Below are positions 5,938 to 12,678 of a DNA stretch of 14,747 nt, piece by piece. The stretch covers positions 1 through 14,747 of the forward strand of contig SHWK01000013.1 of assembly GCA_009693885.1 (NCBI GenBank), written 5' to 3'. Position 1 is the first letter of the stretch. Every line of letters starts with the position of its first letter. Position numbers and translations under genes: made by a program. This DNA comes from Rickettsiales bacterium (lineage in GTDB: Bacteria > Pseudomonadota > Alphaproteobacteria > Rickettsiales > UBA1997). The notes under the pieces are model-generated. The model did no database searches and was not told the DNA's origin. It worked only from the letters and a program-made list of their open reading frames with translations.

Positions 5938-6501
5938 TTATTCAGCAGCAGCTTGTTGTTTAGTATTTTGCTGTTTAACAGCTGAATTTCTTCTTTTAAC
6001 AATATCAGAAATTTCTTTATTTCTTCTTTCTGAAATAATTTTTGGTGAAACCAATTTTTTAAGAGCCAAGAATGTGGCGCCCACCATGTTGTAAGGGTTT
6101 GATGTTCCAACTGATTTAGCAACAATATCGTGGATACCCGCACATTCAAAGATTGCGCGCATTGGTCCGCCAGCAATAACGCCAGTACCAGCAGGAGCAG
6201 CCCTCAAATACACTTTTGCTGAACAGAAAGTCGCGCCAGAATCATGGTGAATTGTTCTGCCTTCTTTAAGAGCAATTTTTATCATTGCTTTTTTCGCAGC
6301 TTCGAAAGCTTTGTTTTTCGCATCAGAAACTTCAGTTGCATTTCCTTTTCCGAAACCAACTTTACCATTTTTATCGCCAACAATTGCCAAAGCAGCGAAT
6401 GAAAGGTTTTTACCACCTTTTACTGTTTTAGAAACCTTGTTTATTGAAACTAAAATTTCAATAATTTCTGATTTTTCGGTATTTTTGCCTTGTTTTTGCA
6501 T
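5938..6501 (-). CDS. rpsE: 30S ribosomal protein S5
   Basis: S5 is a small-subunit protein at the mRNA entry side that affects decoding fidelity. The 187-residue protein has the N-terminal double-stranded-RNA-binding-like domain at about 12-78 (VNKVSKTVKGG-like strand turn, ALAIVGDKNGKVGFGKGNA) and a C-terminal domain with KVYLRAAPAGTGVIAGGPMR at about 97-116 and VGTSNPYNMVGATFLALKKL at about 131-150. A Gln/Ala-rich tail closes the protein. It starts 15 bases after rplR and is followed by rpmD 25 bases on. A second long open frame in its 3' half is a frame shadow. Confidence 0.97.
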   Translation of the reverse strand: MQKQGKNTEKSEIIEILVSINKVSKTVKGGKNLSFAALAIVGDKNGKVGFGKGNATEVSDAKNKAFEAAKKAMIKIALKEGRTIHHDSGATFCSAKVYLRAAPAGTGVIAGGPMRAIFECAGIHDIVAKSVGTSNPYNMVGATFLALKKLVSPKIISERRNKEISDIVKRRNSAVKQQNTKQQAAAE

Positions 6502-6516
6502 CTTAAAAAATTTTAA

Positions 6517-6861
6517 TTAGAACTGTAATCCTGCTTCACGGCAAGCTTCAGCAACTGCTTTCACTCGTCCATTGTAAATATAAGCGCCTTTGTCAAAAAC
6601 AACTTCTTTAACATTGTTTTTTAAGCATAATTTTGCAAATTCTGCACCAACTAATTTTGCTTTTTCAATTCCACTAACTTTTTTAGTTTCTTTAAAATTA
6701 ACTGTTGAATAAGCAGTTAAAACTTTGCCTTCGATACTAACTAGCTGCATGCCAAGATTTTTGTTGGATCTAGTCACAACAATTCTTGGTCTAAGAGATT
6801 TGTTATTAGCGGCAATTTTGCCTCTAACACGAAGTAGTCTTCTTTTGTAAGTCGTTAACAT
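6517..6861 (-). CDS. rplR: 50S ribosomal protein L18
   Basis: L18 binds 5S rRNA together with L5 and helps anchor it to the central protuberance. The 114-residue protein has the basic N-terminus RRLLRVRGKI at 7-16, the PRIVVTRSNKNLGMQLV strand pair at about 25-41, and the C-terminal block GAEFAKLCLKNNVKEVVFDK followed by YNGRVKAVAEACREAGLQF, the usual family ending. Length is typical. It begins only 7 bases after rplF and ends 15 bases before rpsE, so translation is likely coupled in the canonical L6-L18-S5 order. Confidence 0.97.
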   Translation of the reverse strand: MLTTYKRRLLRVRGKIAANNKSLRPRIVVTRSNKNLGMQLVSIEGKVLTAYSTVNFKETKKVSGIEKAKLVGAEFAKLCLKNNVKEVVFDKGAYIYNGRVKAVAEACREAGLQF

Positions 6862-6868
6862 ATTTTAA

Positions 6869-7405
6869 TTATTTTTTCTTGCCTTCTTTGCGTAAAATCG
6901 CTTTGCCAGAAATTTTTACACCCTTACCTTTGTAAGGCTCAGGCTTTCTGAAAGAGATAATTTCTGAAGCAGTTTGTCCAACCATAACTTTATCATCACC
7001 AGAAATGATAACCAAGTTTGGCTTTTCAAAAACAGCGGTGATTCCTTTTGGTAAAGCATAAAGGATTTCATGGCTATAGCCCAGAGTTAGAGTCAGAAGA
7101 TTTTTATCTACTGCCGCTTTGTAACCAACGCCGTTAATTTCAAGAACAGTCTTGAACGGAGTCACTAAACCTTGCACAATATTTTTGATGTTGCTGCGAT
7201 CCATACCAACAAACATCGAGATGTTTGGGGTTTTTTTGTCGATAGCCGTAAGTTGGATTTGTTTATTTTCAAATACAACATTTATGCCTTTAGTAACTTC
7301 GTAATTTTTTTTCACTTTACCATTATCCAAAGTGATAACATTGCCGCTAATTGCAACTTTAATGTTTTCAGGGATTTGAACTGGTAGCTTTCCTACTCTA
7401 GACAT
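6869..7405 (-). CDS. rplF: 50S ribosomal protein L6
   Basis: L6 has two related domains and lies near the factor-binding site of the large subunit, next to the sarcin-ricin loop. The 178-residue protein starts MSRVGKLPVQIPENI, shows repeated alpha/beta domains at about 1-80 and 81-178, and contains the signature EPYKGKGVKI (about 156-165) followed by a basic C-terminus ending KEGKKK. Length is typical. A weak AGG lies about 9 bases upstream of the ATG. It follows the unusual hairpin-rich spacer after rpsH and runs closely into rplR. Confidence 0.97.
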   Translation of the reverse strand: MSRVGKLPVQIPENIKVAISGNVITLDNGKVKKNYEVTKGINVVFENKQIQLTAIDKKTPNISMFVGMDRSNIKNIVQGLVTPFKTVLEINGVGYKAAVDKNLLTLTLGYSHEILYALPKGITAVFEKPNLVIISGDDKVMVGQTASEIISFRKPEPYKGKGVKISGKAILRKEGKKK

Positions 7406-7428
7406 TTTTTATACCTAAACTAAATTCA

Positions 7429-7488
7429 ATATACCGATCATTCGGTATATCGGGGATCCCCGCTAAGCGGGGCGCTGCACCTGCAGCG
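7429..7488 (-). repeat. Tandem hairpin array in the rpsH-rplF spacer
   Basis: Three strong inverted repeats abut with no spacer: 7429-7450 (9 bp, loop TCAT), 7458-7472 (CCCCGC/GCGGGG, loop TAA) and 7473-7488 (CGCTGCA/TGCAGCG, 2-base centre). A perfect 12-base palindrome, CGGGGATCCCCG at 7451-7462, overlaps the second and competes with it for bases 7458-7461. Bases 7451-7488 are 29/38 G+C, about 76%, in otherwise AT-rich DNA. No U-run follows in the transcript direction. It resembles a small palindromic repeat insertion or a structured attenuator or processing element. Confidence 0.7.
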
Positions 7489-7506
7489 TAAAATAAAACA
7501 ATAAAA

Positions 7507-7905
7507 CTAAAAGATTTTTAATAAAACTTCGCCACCAAGCTTTCTCTCTCTAGCTTCGTAGTCAGAGATAATGCCTTGTGAAGTTGATAGAATAACCATT
7601 CCAAGACCGTTTTTAATAACCGGAATTTTATCGGAATTAGTATAAACTCTTTTTCCAGGCTTTGAAATAACTTCCATTTCACTAACGACCGGCACAGAAG
7701 AATGATATTTTAAGTGGATATCAAATCTTTCTTGGGCTCCCTCTTCTTTGATTTTGCTATAGTTTAAAATAAAGCCTTCTGCTTTAAGCAAGTGTAGAAT
7801 ATTTTCGCGCAATTTAGAAACTGGCGCGCTAACGATTGTTCTTTTTGCAAGATAACCGTTTTTGATTCTTACTACTAGATCTGAAACTGGATGATTAACA
7901 AACAT
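7507..7905 (-). CDS. rpsH: 30S ribosomal protein S8
   Basis: S8 is a primary binder of the central domain of 16S rRNA and, in E. coli, a translational repressor of the spc operon. The 132-residue protein starts FVNHPVSDLVVRIKNGYLAK after the initiator and has the C-terminal signature SKPGKRVYTNSDKIPVI (about 81-97) and STSQGIISDYEAR (about 107-119) before EVLLKIF. Length is normal. It starts 19 bases after rpsN and is separated from rplF by 101 bases of hairpins. The E. coli-type S8 site between rplX and rplE cannot exist here because that gap is only 6 bases. Confidence 0.97.
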   Translation of the reverse strand: MFVNHPVSDLVVRIKNGYLAKRTIVSAPVSKLRENILHLLKAEGFILNYSKIKEEGAQERFDIHLKYHSSVPVVSEMEVISKPGKRVYTNSDKIPVIKNGLGMVILSTSQGIISDYEARERKLGGEVLLKIF

Positions 7906-7924
7906 TTTTTTCTATTTAAATTTA

Positions 7925-8230
7925 TTACCAACTTGATTTAACTAAACCCGGAATTTGTCCCCAAGCAGCTAATTCTCTGATCGCAATTCTTGATAGTCCA
8001 AACTTTCTGAAGTTACCTCTTGGACGAGAAGTAAGACTACATCTGTTTCTATATCTAACTACCGCGCCATCTCTTGGCATTTTTGCAAGAGATGCTTGAG
8101 CCATTAATCTTTCTTCGAAAGAAAGAGATTCGTCATTTGCAGTTTCAGCAAATTTTTGTCTTTTTGCTTTATGCAAAATTGACAACTTTTTTCTTCTTTC
8201 GTTTCTAATTTTTAAGCACTTTTTTGCCAT
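7925..8230 (-). CDS. rpsN: 30S ribosomal protein S14, zinc-free long form
   Basis: S14 lies in the head of the small subunit. The 101-residue protein is the long form without the paired CxxC zinc knuckle of the short type; it has only two isolated cysteines (C5 and C64). Recognisable motifs are the basic N-terminus with NERRKK, the middle AKMPRDGAVVRYRNRCSLT (about 49-67) and the conserved ending SRPRGNFRKFGLSRIAIREL followed by GQIPGLVKSSW. It sits 8 bases after rplE and 19 before rpsH, the standard order. Confidence 0.97.
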   Translation of the reverse strand: MAKKCLKIRNERRKKLSILHKAKRQKFAETANDESLSFEERLMAQASLAKMPRDGAVVRYRNRCSLTSRPRGNFRKFGLSRIAIRELAAWGQIPGLVKSSW

Positions 8231-8238
8231 AATCTAAC

Positions 8239-8775
8239 TTATTTAAGTGGAAGTTTAATTGTTTTCAACAAATACAAAGCTTCTTCCTTTGTTTTAGCGG
8301 TTGTCGCGATAGTAATGTTGAGGCCAAAAACCTTCATTACATTATCAAGATCAACTTCAAGAAATATTGTATGATCTTTTAAACCAAAAGAGTAGTGATT
8401 ACTTTGGTTTAATCCCTTTGAAGAAAGACCGCGAAAATCTCTCACGCGAGGCAATGCAATATGAATCAATTTATCAAGAAATTGATGCATTTTTTTGCCA
8501 CGAAGAGTAACTCTGCAGCCAATCGGGAGATCTTTTCTCAACTTAAAAGTTGAAATAGCTTTGCGTGATTTAGTTAAAACCGCTTTTTGACCAGTAAAGT
8601 TTGAAACTTGATTGGCCAAATAAGCTAAGAATTTATTATCACTATCAGTAGCTTTGATGCCCACATTCACACTAACCATTGATAAACGAGGCACTGCCAA
8701 GCTATTGGAGTAAGCGAACTTTTTTTTGAATTCTACTAGAGAATCTTTGTATAATTTTTCTGTTAATGTCTGCAT
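8239..8775 (-). CDS. rplE: 50S ribosomal protein L5
   Basis: L5 binds 5S rRNA and contacts S13 and the P-site tRNA from the central protuberance. The 178-residue protein has the PRLSMVSVNVGIK strand at about 29-41, TGQKAVLTKSRKAISTFKLR at about 58-77 and IGCRVTLRGKKMHQFLDKL at about 81-99. It continues with the PRVRDFRGLS loop, the YSFGLKDHTIFLEVD segment and the conserved GLNITIATTAKTKEEAL near the C-terminus. Length is typical. It starts 6 bases after rplX. Confidence 0.97.
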   Translation of the reverse strand: MQTLTEKLYKDSLVEFKKKFAYSNSLAVPRLSMVSVNVGIKATDSDNKFLAYLANQVSNFTGQKAVLTKSRKAISTFKLRKDLPIGCRVTLRGKKMHQFLDKLIHIALPRVRDFRGLSSKGLNQSNHYSFGLKDHTIFLEVDLDNVMKVFGLNITIATTAKTKEEALYLLKTIKLPLK

Positions 8776-8781
8776 TTTATT

Positions 8782-9096
8782 TTATCCAATTTTTTTGCCA
8801 GATTTTTTTGAAACTCTTGCTTTTCTAGTAAAAGTTTTACCTTCGCCAGCTTCAGTGACAAATTTGATTTTTACCGCTTTGCCATTTTCAACATGTGAAA
8901 CTTTTGAAACATGAACTGGTTTTTCAACTTTTATAATTTGCCCCGGAGTTTGTGATGTAGGTTTTTTGTGAACGGTTGCAATGTTCACGCCTTCTACAAG
9001 CACTTTATCCCCCATGACAGAGATGATTTTTCCGATTTTCTTTTTACTAGAACCGGAAATTATAATAACTTGATCGCCTTTTTTAAATTTTTTCAT
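8782..9096 (-). CDS. rplX: 50S ribosomal protein L24
   Basis: L24 starts large-subunit assembly by binding the 5' domain of 23S rRNA and lies at the tunnel exit. The 104-residue protein has the KOW motif near the N-terminus (GDQVIIISGSSKKKIGKII, about 7-25), then VLVEGVNIATVHKKPTSQTPG (about 32-52) and the conserved VSHVENGKAVKIKF segment, with a basic end. It lies 8 bases after rplN and 6 before rplE, so coupling is likely. Length is normal. Confidence 0.97.
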   Translation of the reverse strand: MKKFKKGDQVIIISGSSKKKIGKIISVMGDKVLVEGVNIATVHKKPTSQTPGQIIKVEKPVHVSKVSHVENGKAVKIKFVTEAGEGKTFTRKARVSKKSGKKIG

Positions 9097-9104
9097 ATAT
9101 ACAA

Positions 9105-9473
9105 TTATAATACTTCCGAAGCTAATGACGCGATTTTTAGGAAGTTATTTTGTCTAACTTCGCGCGCAACTGGGCCAAATACACGGGTCGCCAAAGGCTC
9201 GCCATCTTTATCTACTAAAACGATAGCGTTATCGTCAAATTTAACGAAGCTGCCATCAGCTCTAACAATTTTGCTTTTTGTTCTCACGATCACACCTTTT
9301 GCTACCGACCCTTTTTTGACTTTTGAGCCAGGGATAACGGTGATGATTGAAACAACCACAATTGTTCCAACGCCAGTAATCATGTGATCACTACCGCCTA
9401 GAACTTTAATACATTTTGCCATCTTCGCGCCTGAATTGTCGGCTACTACTAGGGCTGTTCTCATTTGAATCAT
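9105..9473 (-). CDS. rplN: 50S ribosomal protein L14
   Basis: L14 lies at the subunit interface and forms bridges with 16S rRNA. The 122-residue protein opens with MIQMRTALVVADNSGAKMAK, the classical family N-terminus, and has CIKVLGGS, a VKKGSVAKGVIVRTK segment (about 53-67), DGSFVKFDDNAIVLVDKDGE (about 74-93) and RVFGPVAREVR (about 97-107). Length is exact for the family. It is the first gene of the spc block, preceded by a 141-base spacer with a GC-rich island and a strong hairpin; a purine run AAGAG lies just before the ATG. Confidence 0.98.
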   Translation of the reverse strand: MIQMRTALVVADNSGAKMAKCIKVLGGSDHMITGVGTIVVVSIITVIPGSKVKKGSVAKGVIVRTKSKIVRADGSFVKFDDNAIVLVDKDGEPLATRVFGPVAREVRQNNFLKIASLASEVL

Positions 9474-9493
9474 ATACTCTTACTTACTTTAAT

Positions 9494-9509
9494 AATATTC
9501 TGAAATATT
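9494..9509. repeat. AT-rich inverted repeat before rplN
   Basis: AATATT occurs twice, itself palindromic, around a CTGA centre, giving a 6-bp weak stem about 20 bases upstream of the rplN start. In this base composition it may well be chance. Confidence 0.25.
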
Positions 9510-9540
9510 TCAAAATTTTGGTTTATATTTTATCTCCATT

Positions 9541-9614
9541 CTCCCACCGGAGCGGCGGCATAGCCAGCGCTCGCTTTAAGCTTAAAACGCTTTGCGTTTT
9601 ACTAAGCTGCAGAC
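9541..9614 (-). repeat. GC-rich island and hairpin between rpsQ and rplN
   Basis: Bases 9541-9570 are 23/30 G+C, about 77%, in an AT-rich spacer. Next to it, 9579-9608 folds into a two-part stem: AGCTT/AAGCT (5 bp) and AAAACGC/GCGTTTT (7 bp) around a TTT loop, with a 3-base bulge on one side. TTAAGCTTAA at 9577-9586 is an overlapping palindrome. No U-run follows on the transcript. The spacer lies at the S10-spc boundary and may be a processing or attenuation site, or a remnant palindromic repeat. Confidence 0.55.
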
Positions 9615-9830
9615 TTAAACGCTTAAAGCCCAACGTTTCATTTTAGAAATTGGTCTTGAGCTAACAATCTCAACTTCATCGCCAACTTTTACTGCTGGTT
9701 TACCAGTAGAATCGACTAAATATTTTTTGTGCATGGTGACATATTTGCCATATTTCGGATGTTTTTTATAAACAGTCGAAATTGCTTTAAAAGTTTTGTC
9801 ATCAATTATGTTTAGAACCTTTACTTTCAT
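9615..9830 (-). CDS. rpsQ: 30S ribosomal protein S17
   Basis: S17 is an OB-fold protein binding the 5' domain of 16S rRNA. The 71-residue protein is compact, with DKTFKAISTVYKKHPKYGKY (about 11-30), the HKKYLVDSTGKPAVKVGDEV segment at about 34-53, and the family C-terminal strand VEIVSSRPISKMKRWALSV (about 53-71). It lacks the longer basic tail of some homologues. It starts 5 bases after rpmC, so coupled translation is likely, and it is the last gene of the S10 block before a 141-base structured spacer. Confidence 0.96.
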   Translation of the reverse strand: MKVKVLNIIDDKTFKAISTVYKKHPKYGKYVTMHKKYLVDSTGKPAVKVGDEVEIVSSRPISKMKRWALSV

Positions 9831-9835
9831 TGCTT

Positions 9836-10051
9836 TTAGGCTTTATTAGTTTTTTTAGTTTTAACCGGTTTTTTTACGACCGCTTCTTTTGTGTTCATTG
9901 TAGTAAACAATCTTGCGATTGCTTTCTTTTTTAACTTGAATTCTTTAACAGGAACAGTTTCACCTGAAGAAGCCTTGATTCTGAACATCATAAGGTCTTT
10001 TTTCAATGTCGAAATGTCAGTTAAAAGTGACTGTTTTTCTTCTTTTTTCAT
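9836..10051 (-). CDS. rpmC: 50S ribosomal protein L29
   Basis: L29 is a small helical protein at the polypeptide exit, near the docking site for signal recognition particle and trigger factor. From the ATG at 10051 the product is 71 residues: a coiled helical pair with LLTDISTLKKDLMMFRIKAS (about 8-27), where the family has its LR.Q..LR motif, and KKKAIARLFTTMN (about 40-52). A basic tail of about 18 residues follows. An in-frame TTG at 10084 would add 11 residues that do not resemble L29 and is disfavoured. The chosen start leaves a 42-base gap after rplP without an obvious Shine-Dalgarno sequence. Confidence 0.93.
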   Translation of the reverse strand: MKKEEKQSLLTDISTLKKDLMMFRIKASSGETVPVKEFKLKKKAIARLFTTMNTKEAVVKKPVKTKKTNKA

Positions 10052-10093
10052 AACTTTTTTTAAATGGACGAATAACCGCCCCAATAATTTATA

Positions 10094-10507
10094 TTATACC
10101 AAACCAACAATTTTAGTTGTGAATGGCAATTTAGCAGCAGCTTTTTGTAGAGCCACTGTTGCTGAGGCACTATCAATGCCATCAATTTCAAAAATGATTC
10201 TGCCTGGCTTAATTTTGGCGATGTAATATTCTACATTACCTTTACCAGAACCCATCCGAACTTCGGCTGGTTTTTTGGTAACTGGAGTATGTGGGAACAC
10301 CATGATCCAAAGTTTGCCCGCGCGTTTCATGTAGCGAGTAACTACTTTTCTAGCTGACTCAATTTGTTTTGAGTTCAATTTGCCTGGTTCAAGAGCTTTA
10401 AGGCCGAATGATCCGTAGGCAAGTTCATGTCCGACGCCTGAAAATCCTAGGATTTTTTTGCCGCCCTTCTGAGCCTTACGATATTTTGTTTTTGCAGGAG
10501 TTAACAT
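10094..10507 (-). CDS. rplP: 50S ribosomal protein L16
   Basis: L16 contacts the A-site tRNA elbow and is a late-assembly protein of the large subunit. The 137-residue protein begins MLTPAKTKYRKAQKGGKK, with the ESARKVVTRYMKRAGKLWI helix-strand at about 50-68, PHTPVTKKPAEVRMGSGKGN (about 72-91), and the GRIIFEIDG strand, ending in TTKIVGLV. Length is typical. It begins 3 bases after the rpsC stop. The sequence upstream is A-rich with no clear Shine-Dalgarno motif, so translation is probably coupled to S3. Confidence 0.98.
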   Translation of the reverse strand: MLTPAKTKYRKAQKGGKKILGFSGVGHELAYGSFGLKALEPGKLNSKQIESARKVVTRYMKRAGKLWIMVFPHTPVTKKPAEVRMGSGKGNVEYYIAKIKPGRIIFEIDGIDSASATVALQKAAAKLPFTTKIVGLV

Positions 10508-10510
10508 AGT

Positions 10511-11143
10511 CTATTTTTTCTTTTCAGTATAACCTTTATGAATCCAAACTTTAACGCCAATTACGCCGTAAGTTGTATAAGCATTAGCATGAGCAAAGTC
10601 GATGTTGCAACGTAATGTATGCAATGGAACCGAACCTTCTTTATACCATTCTGTTCTAGCGATTTCTGCACCGCCAAGTCTTCCTGCAACTGCAACTTTG
10701 ATTCCCAAAGCGCCAAATTTCATGGCTGATTGCATTGATTTTTTCATGACTTTTTTGAAAGCCGCGCGCCCTTCTAGTTGTTTTGCAATGCTTTGCGCAA
10801 CTAGAGTTGCGTTCATATCTGGTTTATCGATCTCAACGATTTTAACTTCTACCTTAGAGCCGGCGATTTTTTCTACCGCTTGGTTGATTTTTTCGATATC
10901 AAGACCTTTTTTGCCGATAAGAACACCCGGTTTTGAAGTTTTGATGATCAAATTAACTTTATCTGATGGTCTTTCGATCACAACAGAACCAATGCCGCAA
11001 TGGGCATAATTCTTTTTAATGAAAGCTCTGATCGTGATATCGCTGATCAGTTTTTTAGCGTAACTTTTTTTATCATACCAGATTGATTCCCAGTTCTTGT
11101 TATTGAGAAGTCTGAAACCAACCGGATTAACTTTTTGACCCAT
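10511..11143 (-). CDS. rpsC: 30S ribosomal protein S3
   Basis: S3 lies at the mRNA entry channel and contributes to mRNA helicase activity. From the ATG at 11143 the protein has 210 residues and the exact family N-terminus MGQKVNPVGFRL. It contains a type 2 KH domain with the GxxG loop GKKG at 77-80 (in PGVLIGKKGLDIEKI) and the C-terminal domain with GAEIARTEWYKEGSVPLHTL (about 158-177) and TYGVIGVKVWIHKG (about 191-204). A TTG 19 codons upstream would overlap rplV by 53 bases and is rejected. The gene starts 4 bases after the rplV stop and ends in TAG. Confidence 0.98.
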   Translation of the reverse strand: MGQKVNPVGFRLLNNKNWESIWYDKKSYAKKLISDITIRAFIKKNYAHCGIGSVVIERPSDKVNLIIKTSKPGVLIGKKGLDIEKINQAVEKIAGSKVEVKIVEIDKPDMNATLVAQSIAKQLEGRAAFKKVMKKSMQSAMKFGALGIKVAVAGRLGGAEIARTEWYKEGSVPLHTLRCNIDFAHANAYTTYGVIGVKVWIHKGYTEKKK

Positions 11144-11147
11144 ATTG

Positions 11148-11552
11148 TTAAGCTTTAGATTGAACTTTAGTAATTTTTTTAGCTGCTTTTTTTGGTGCAA
11201 CTTTTTCTGCTTTCTTTTCCGCTAAAACTACGCGAATATTGCTGAAAGTTTTAAGGATACGGCTTGATTTGCCGCGCCCTCTAGGCGAAAATCTTTTAAG
11301 AGCAAATGCACGACCAACATCGATTCTTTGGATGATGAGACTATCAACATCTAGGTTATGATTGTTTTCAGCATTTGACATAGCTGAATAAACCAAGCCA
11401 CGAACGATCGGAGCAAGTTTTAGCTTCGAAAATTTTAACACATCTAAAACTTTAGACACTGGAGAACCAGCCAAACCGCCTGTAAGTTTTTGAACTTTCA
11501 AGGGGCTTGATTTTACTGCTTTCAGATATGCTACAGCAATTTTTTCACTCAT
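11148..11552 (-). CDS. rplV: 50S ribosomal protein L22
   Basis: L22 extends a beta hairpin into the exit tunnel, forming part of its constriction. The 134-residue protein has the SSPLKVQKLTGGLAG helix at about 15-29, APIVRGLVYSAMSNAENNH at about 47-65, the VDSLIIQRIDVGRAFALKR strand pair at about 69-87 and the tunnel-hairpin motif RFSPRGRGKSSRI at about 87-99. The C-terminal 24 residues are a Lys/Ala-rich extension beyond the usual 110, common in alphaproteobacterial forms. It starts 3 bases after rpsS and ends 4 before rpsC. Confidence 0.97.
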   Translation of the reverse strand: MSEKIAVAYLKAVKSSPLKVQKLTGGLAGSPVSKVLDVLKFSKLKLAPIVRGLVYSAMSNAENNHNLDVDSLIIQRIDVGRAFALKRFSPRGRGKSSRILKTFSNIRVVLAEKKAEKVAPKKAAKKITKVQSKA

Positions 11553-11555
11553 AAT

Positions 11556-11834
11556 TTACGATTTTTTAACTGTTTTATCACCACCGTGACCATAAAAGGT
11601 TCTGGTTGGAGCAAATTCACCAAATTTATGGCCGACCATTCCTTCTGTAACTGTGACAGACACGAATTTTTTGCCATTATGAACAGCAAAATTAATGCCA
11701 ACAAATTGAGGCAAAATCGTTGATCTTCTCGACCAAGTTTTGATCATTTGTTTTTTTGACGAATTGATGTATTCTCTGGCTTTTTTAAGCAGATATCCAT
11801 CAACAAAAGGTACTTTCCAACTTGATCTAGGCAT
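11556..11834 (-). CDS. rpsS: 30S ribosomal protein S19
   Basis: S19 forms a complex with S13 in the head of the small subunit. The 92-residue protein has all the family marks: PRSSWKVPFVDGYLLKKA at 2-19, KTWSRRSTILPQFVGINFAV at about 33-52, the HNGKKFVSVTVTEGMVGHKF segment at about 53-72, and FAPTRTFYGHGGDKTVKKS at the end. Length is exact for the family. It starts 2 bases after rplB and ends 3 bases before rplV, consistent with translational coupling. Confidence 0.98.
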   Translation of the reverse strand: MPRSSWKVPFVDGYLLKKAREYINSSKKQMIKTWSRRSTILPQFVGINFAVHNGKKFVSVTVTEGMVGHKFGEFAPTRTFYGHGGDKTVKKS

Positions 11835-11836
11835 AA

Positions 11837-12670
11837 TTATTTAGTTCTTCTTGATTTAACGATAAAGCGGTTAGTAGGTTTGTTTCTTTTTCTAGTAATT
11901 TTGCCTTTAGCAGATTTACCAGTAGGGGAAACAGGATGTCTACCACCAGAAGTTTTACCTTCACCACCACCATGCGGGTGATCTACAGGGTTCATGACAA
12001 CGCCACGGACGGTTGGGCGTATACCTAACCATCTAGAGCGGCCAGCTTTTCCGATAACGATGTTTTTGTTATCAAAGTTTGAAACTGATCCGATTGTTGC
12101 CATGCAGTCAAGCAAGAACAAACGGATTTCACCTGATTGCATTTTAACTAGGGCGTAACCGCCATCTTTTCCTACCAATTGAGCATATGTGCCAGCTGAT
12201 CTTGAAACAGCACCGCCGCAACCTGGTTTTAACTCAATGTTATGGATGATTGTTCCGATAGGAATCACCGCCAGAGGCATTGAATTACCGATTTTTACGT
12301 CGATTAGTTTTTTTGATGAGGTGATTTTATCACCAACTGCTAGCTTGTGTGGAGCTAGGATGTAAGTGTAAATGCCATCATTGTATTTTACTAGCGCAAT
12401 AAACGCAGTGCGGTTTGGATCATATTCGATACGCTCAACCACAGCTTCTACATCATATCTATCTCTTTTGAAATCGATGATGCGGTAAGACTTTTTGTGC
12501 CCAGCAGACTTGTGACGCACAGTAATATGACCCATGTTGTTACGACCAGAATGCTCTTTAACTGTTGTTGTAAGCATTTTTAGTGGACCTTGTTTCCAAA
12601 GCTCACTTCTATCGATCGTAATCAGCTGCCTTAGAGCCGGAGTAATGGCTTTATAACTTTTAAGAGACAT
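11837..12670 (-). CDS. rplB: 50S ribosomal protein L2
   Basis: L2 is required for subunit association and peptidyl-transferase integrity. The 277-residue protein shows the SGRNNMGHITVRHKSAGHKK segment at 41-60, YRIIDFKRDRYDVEAVVERI at 62-81, the SH3-like part with PGCGGAVSRSAGTYAQLV at 149-166, and the peptidyl-transferase-proximal loop MNPVDHPHGGGEGKTSGGRH at 226-245 with its conserved histidines. Length is typical. The ATG at 12670 is preceded by a weak AGG about 8 bases upstream. It follows rplW by 8 bases and runs 2 bases from rpsS. Confidence 0.98.
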   Translation of the reverse strand: MSLKSYKAITPALRQLITIDRSELWKQGPLKMLTTTVKEHSGRNNMGHITVRHKSAGHKKSYRIIDFKRDRYDVEAVVERIEYDPNRTAFIALVKYNDGIYTYILAPHKLAVGDKITSSKKLIDVKIGNSMPLAVIPIGTIIHNIELKPGCGGAVSRSAGTYAQLVGKDGGYALVKMQSGEIRLFLLDCMATIGSVSNFDNKNIVIGKAGRSRWLGIRPTVRGVVMNPVDHPHGGGEGKTSGGRHPVSPTGKSAKGKITRKRNKPTNRFIVKSRRTK

Positions 12671-12678
12671 TTAAAAAC

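Noticed and set aside
5928..6176. 82-codon open frame on the same strand inside and beyond the end of rpsE
   Set aside because: It is out of frame with an intact, full-length S5 and its translation is low-complexity (Leu/Lys/Asn/Gln-rich) without a recognisable domain, so it is a frame shadow.
9474..9540. spc operon promoter upstream of rplN
   Set aside because: A TAAAAT and a TTGAAA occur in the spacer but at incompatible spacing, so no sigma-70 type pair can be supported.
7429..9614. CRISPR array or Rickettsia palindromic element
   Set aside because: The hairpins at 7429-7488 and 9541-9614 share no repeat unit with each other beyond CTGCAG, are single-copy here and lie between genes rather than inside a reading frame, so neither label can be supported from this window.
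10052..10084. TTG-started 11-codon extension of L29
   Set aside because: The added residues do not resemble L29 and an ATG at 10051 gives the usual length and start.
10602..11009. 135-codon plus-strand open frame antisense to rpsC
   Set aside because: It lies entirely opposite a well-conserved gene, has no recognisable domain and no promoter context; the same applies to the 139-codon frame at 8968-9387 opposite rplN and rplX.
11144..11200. TTG-started 19-codon N-terminal extension of S3
   Set aside because: It overlaps rplV by 53 bases and has no similarity to S3, whereas the ATG at 11143 gives the family N-terminus MGQKVNPVGF.
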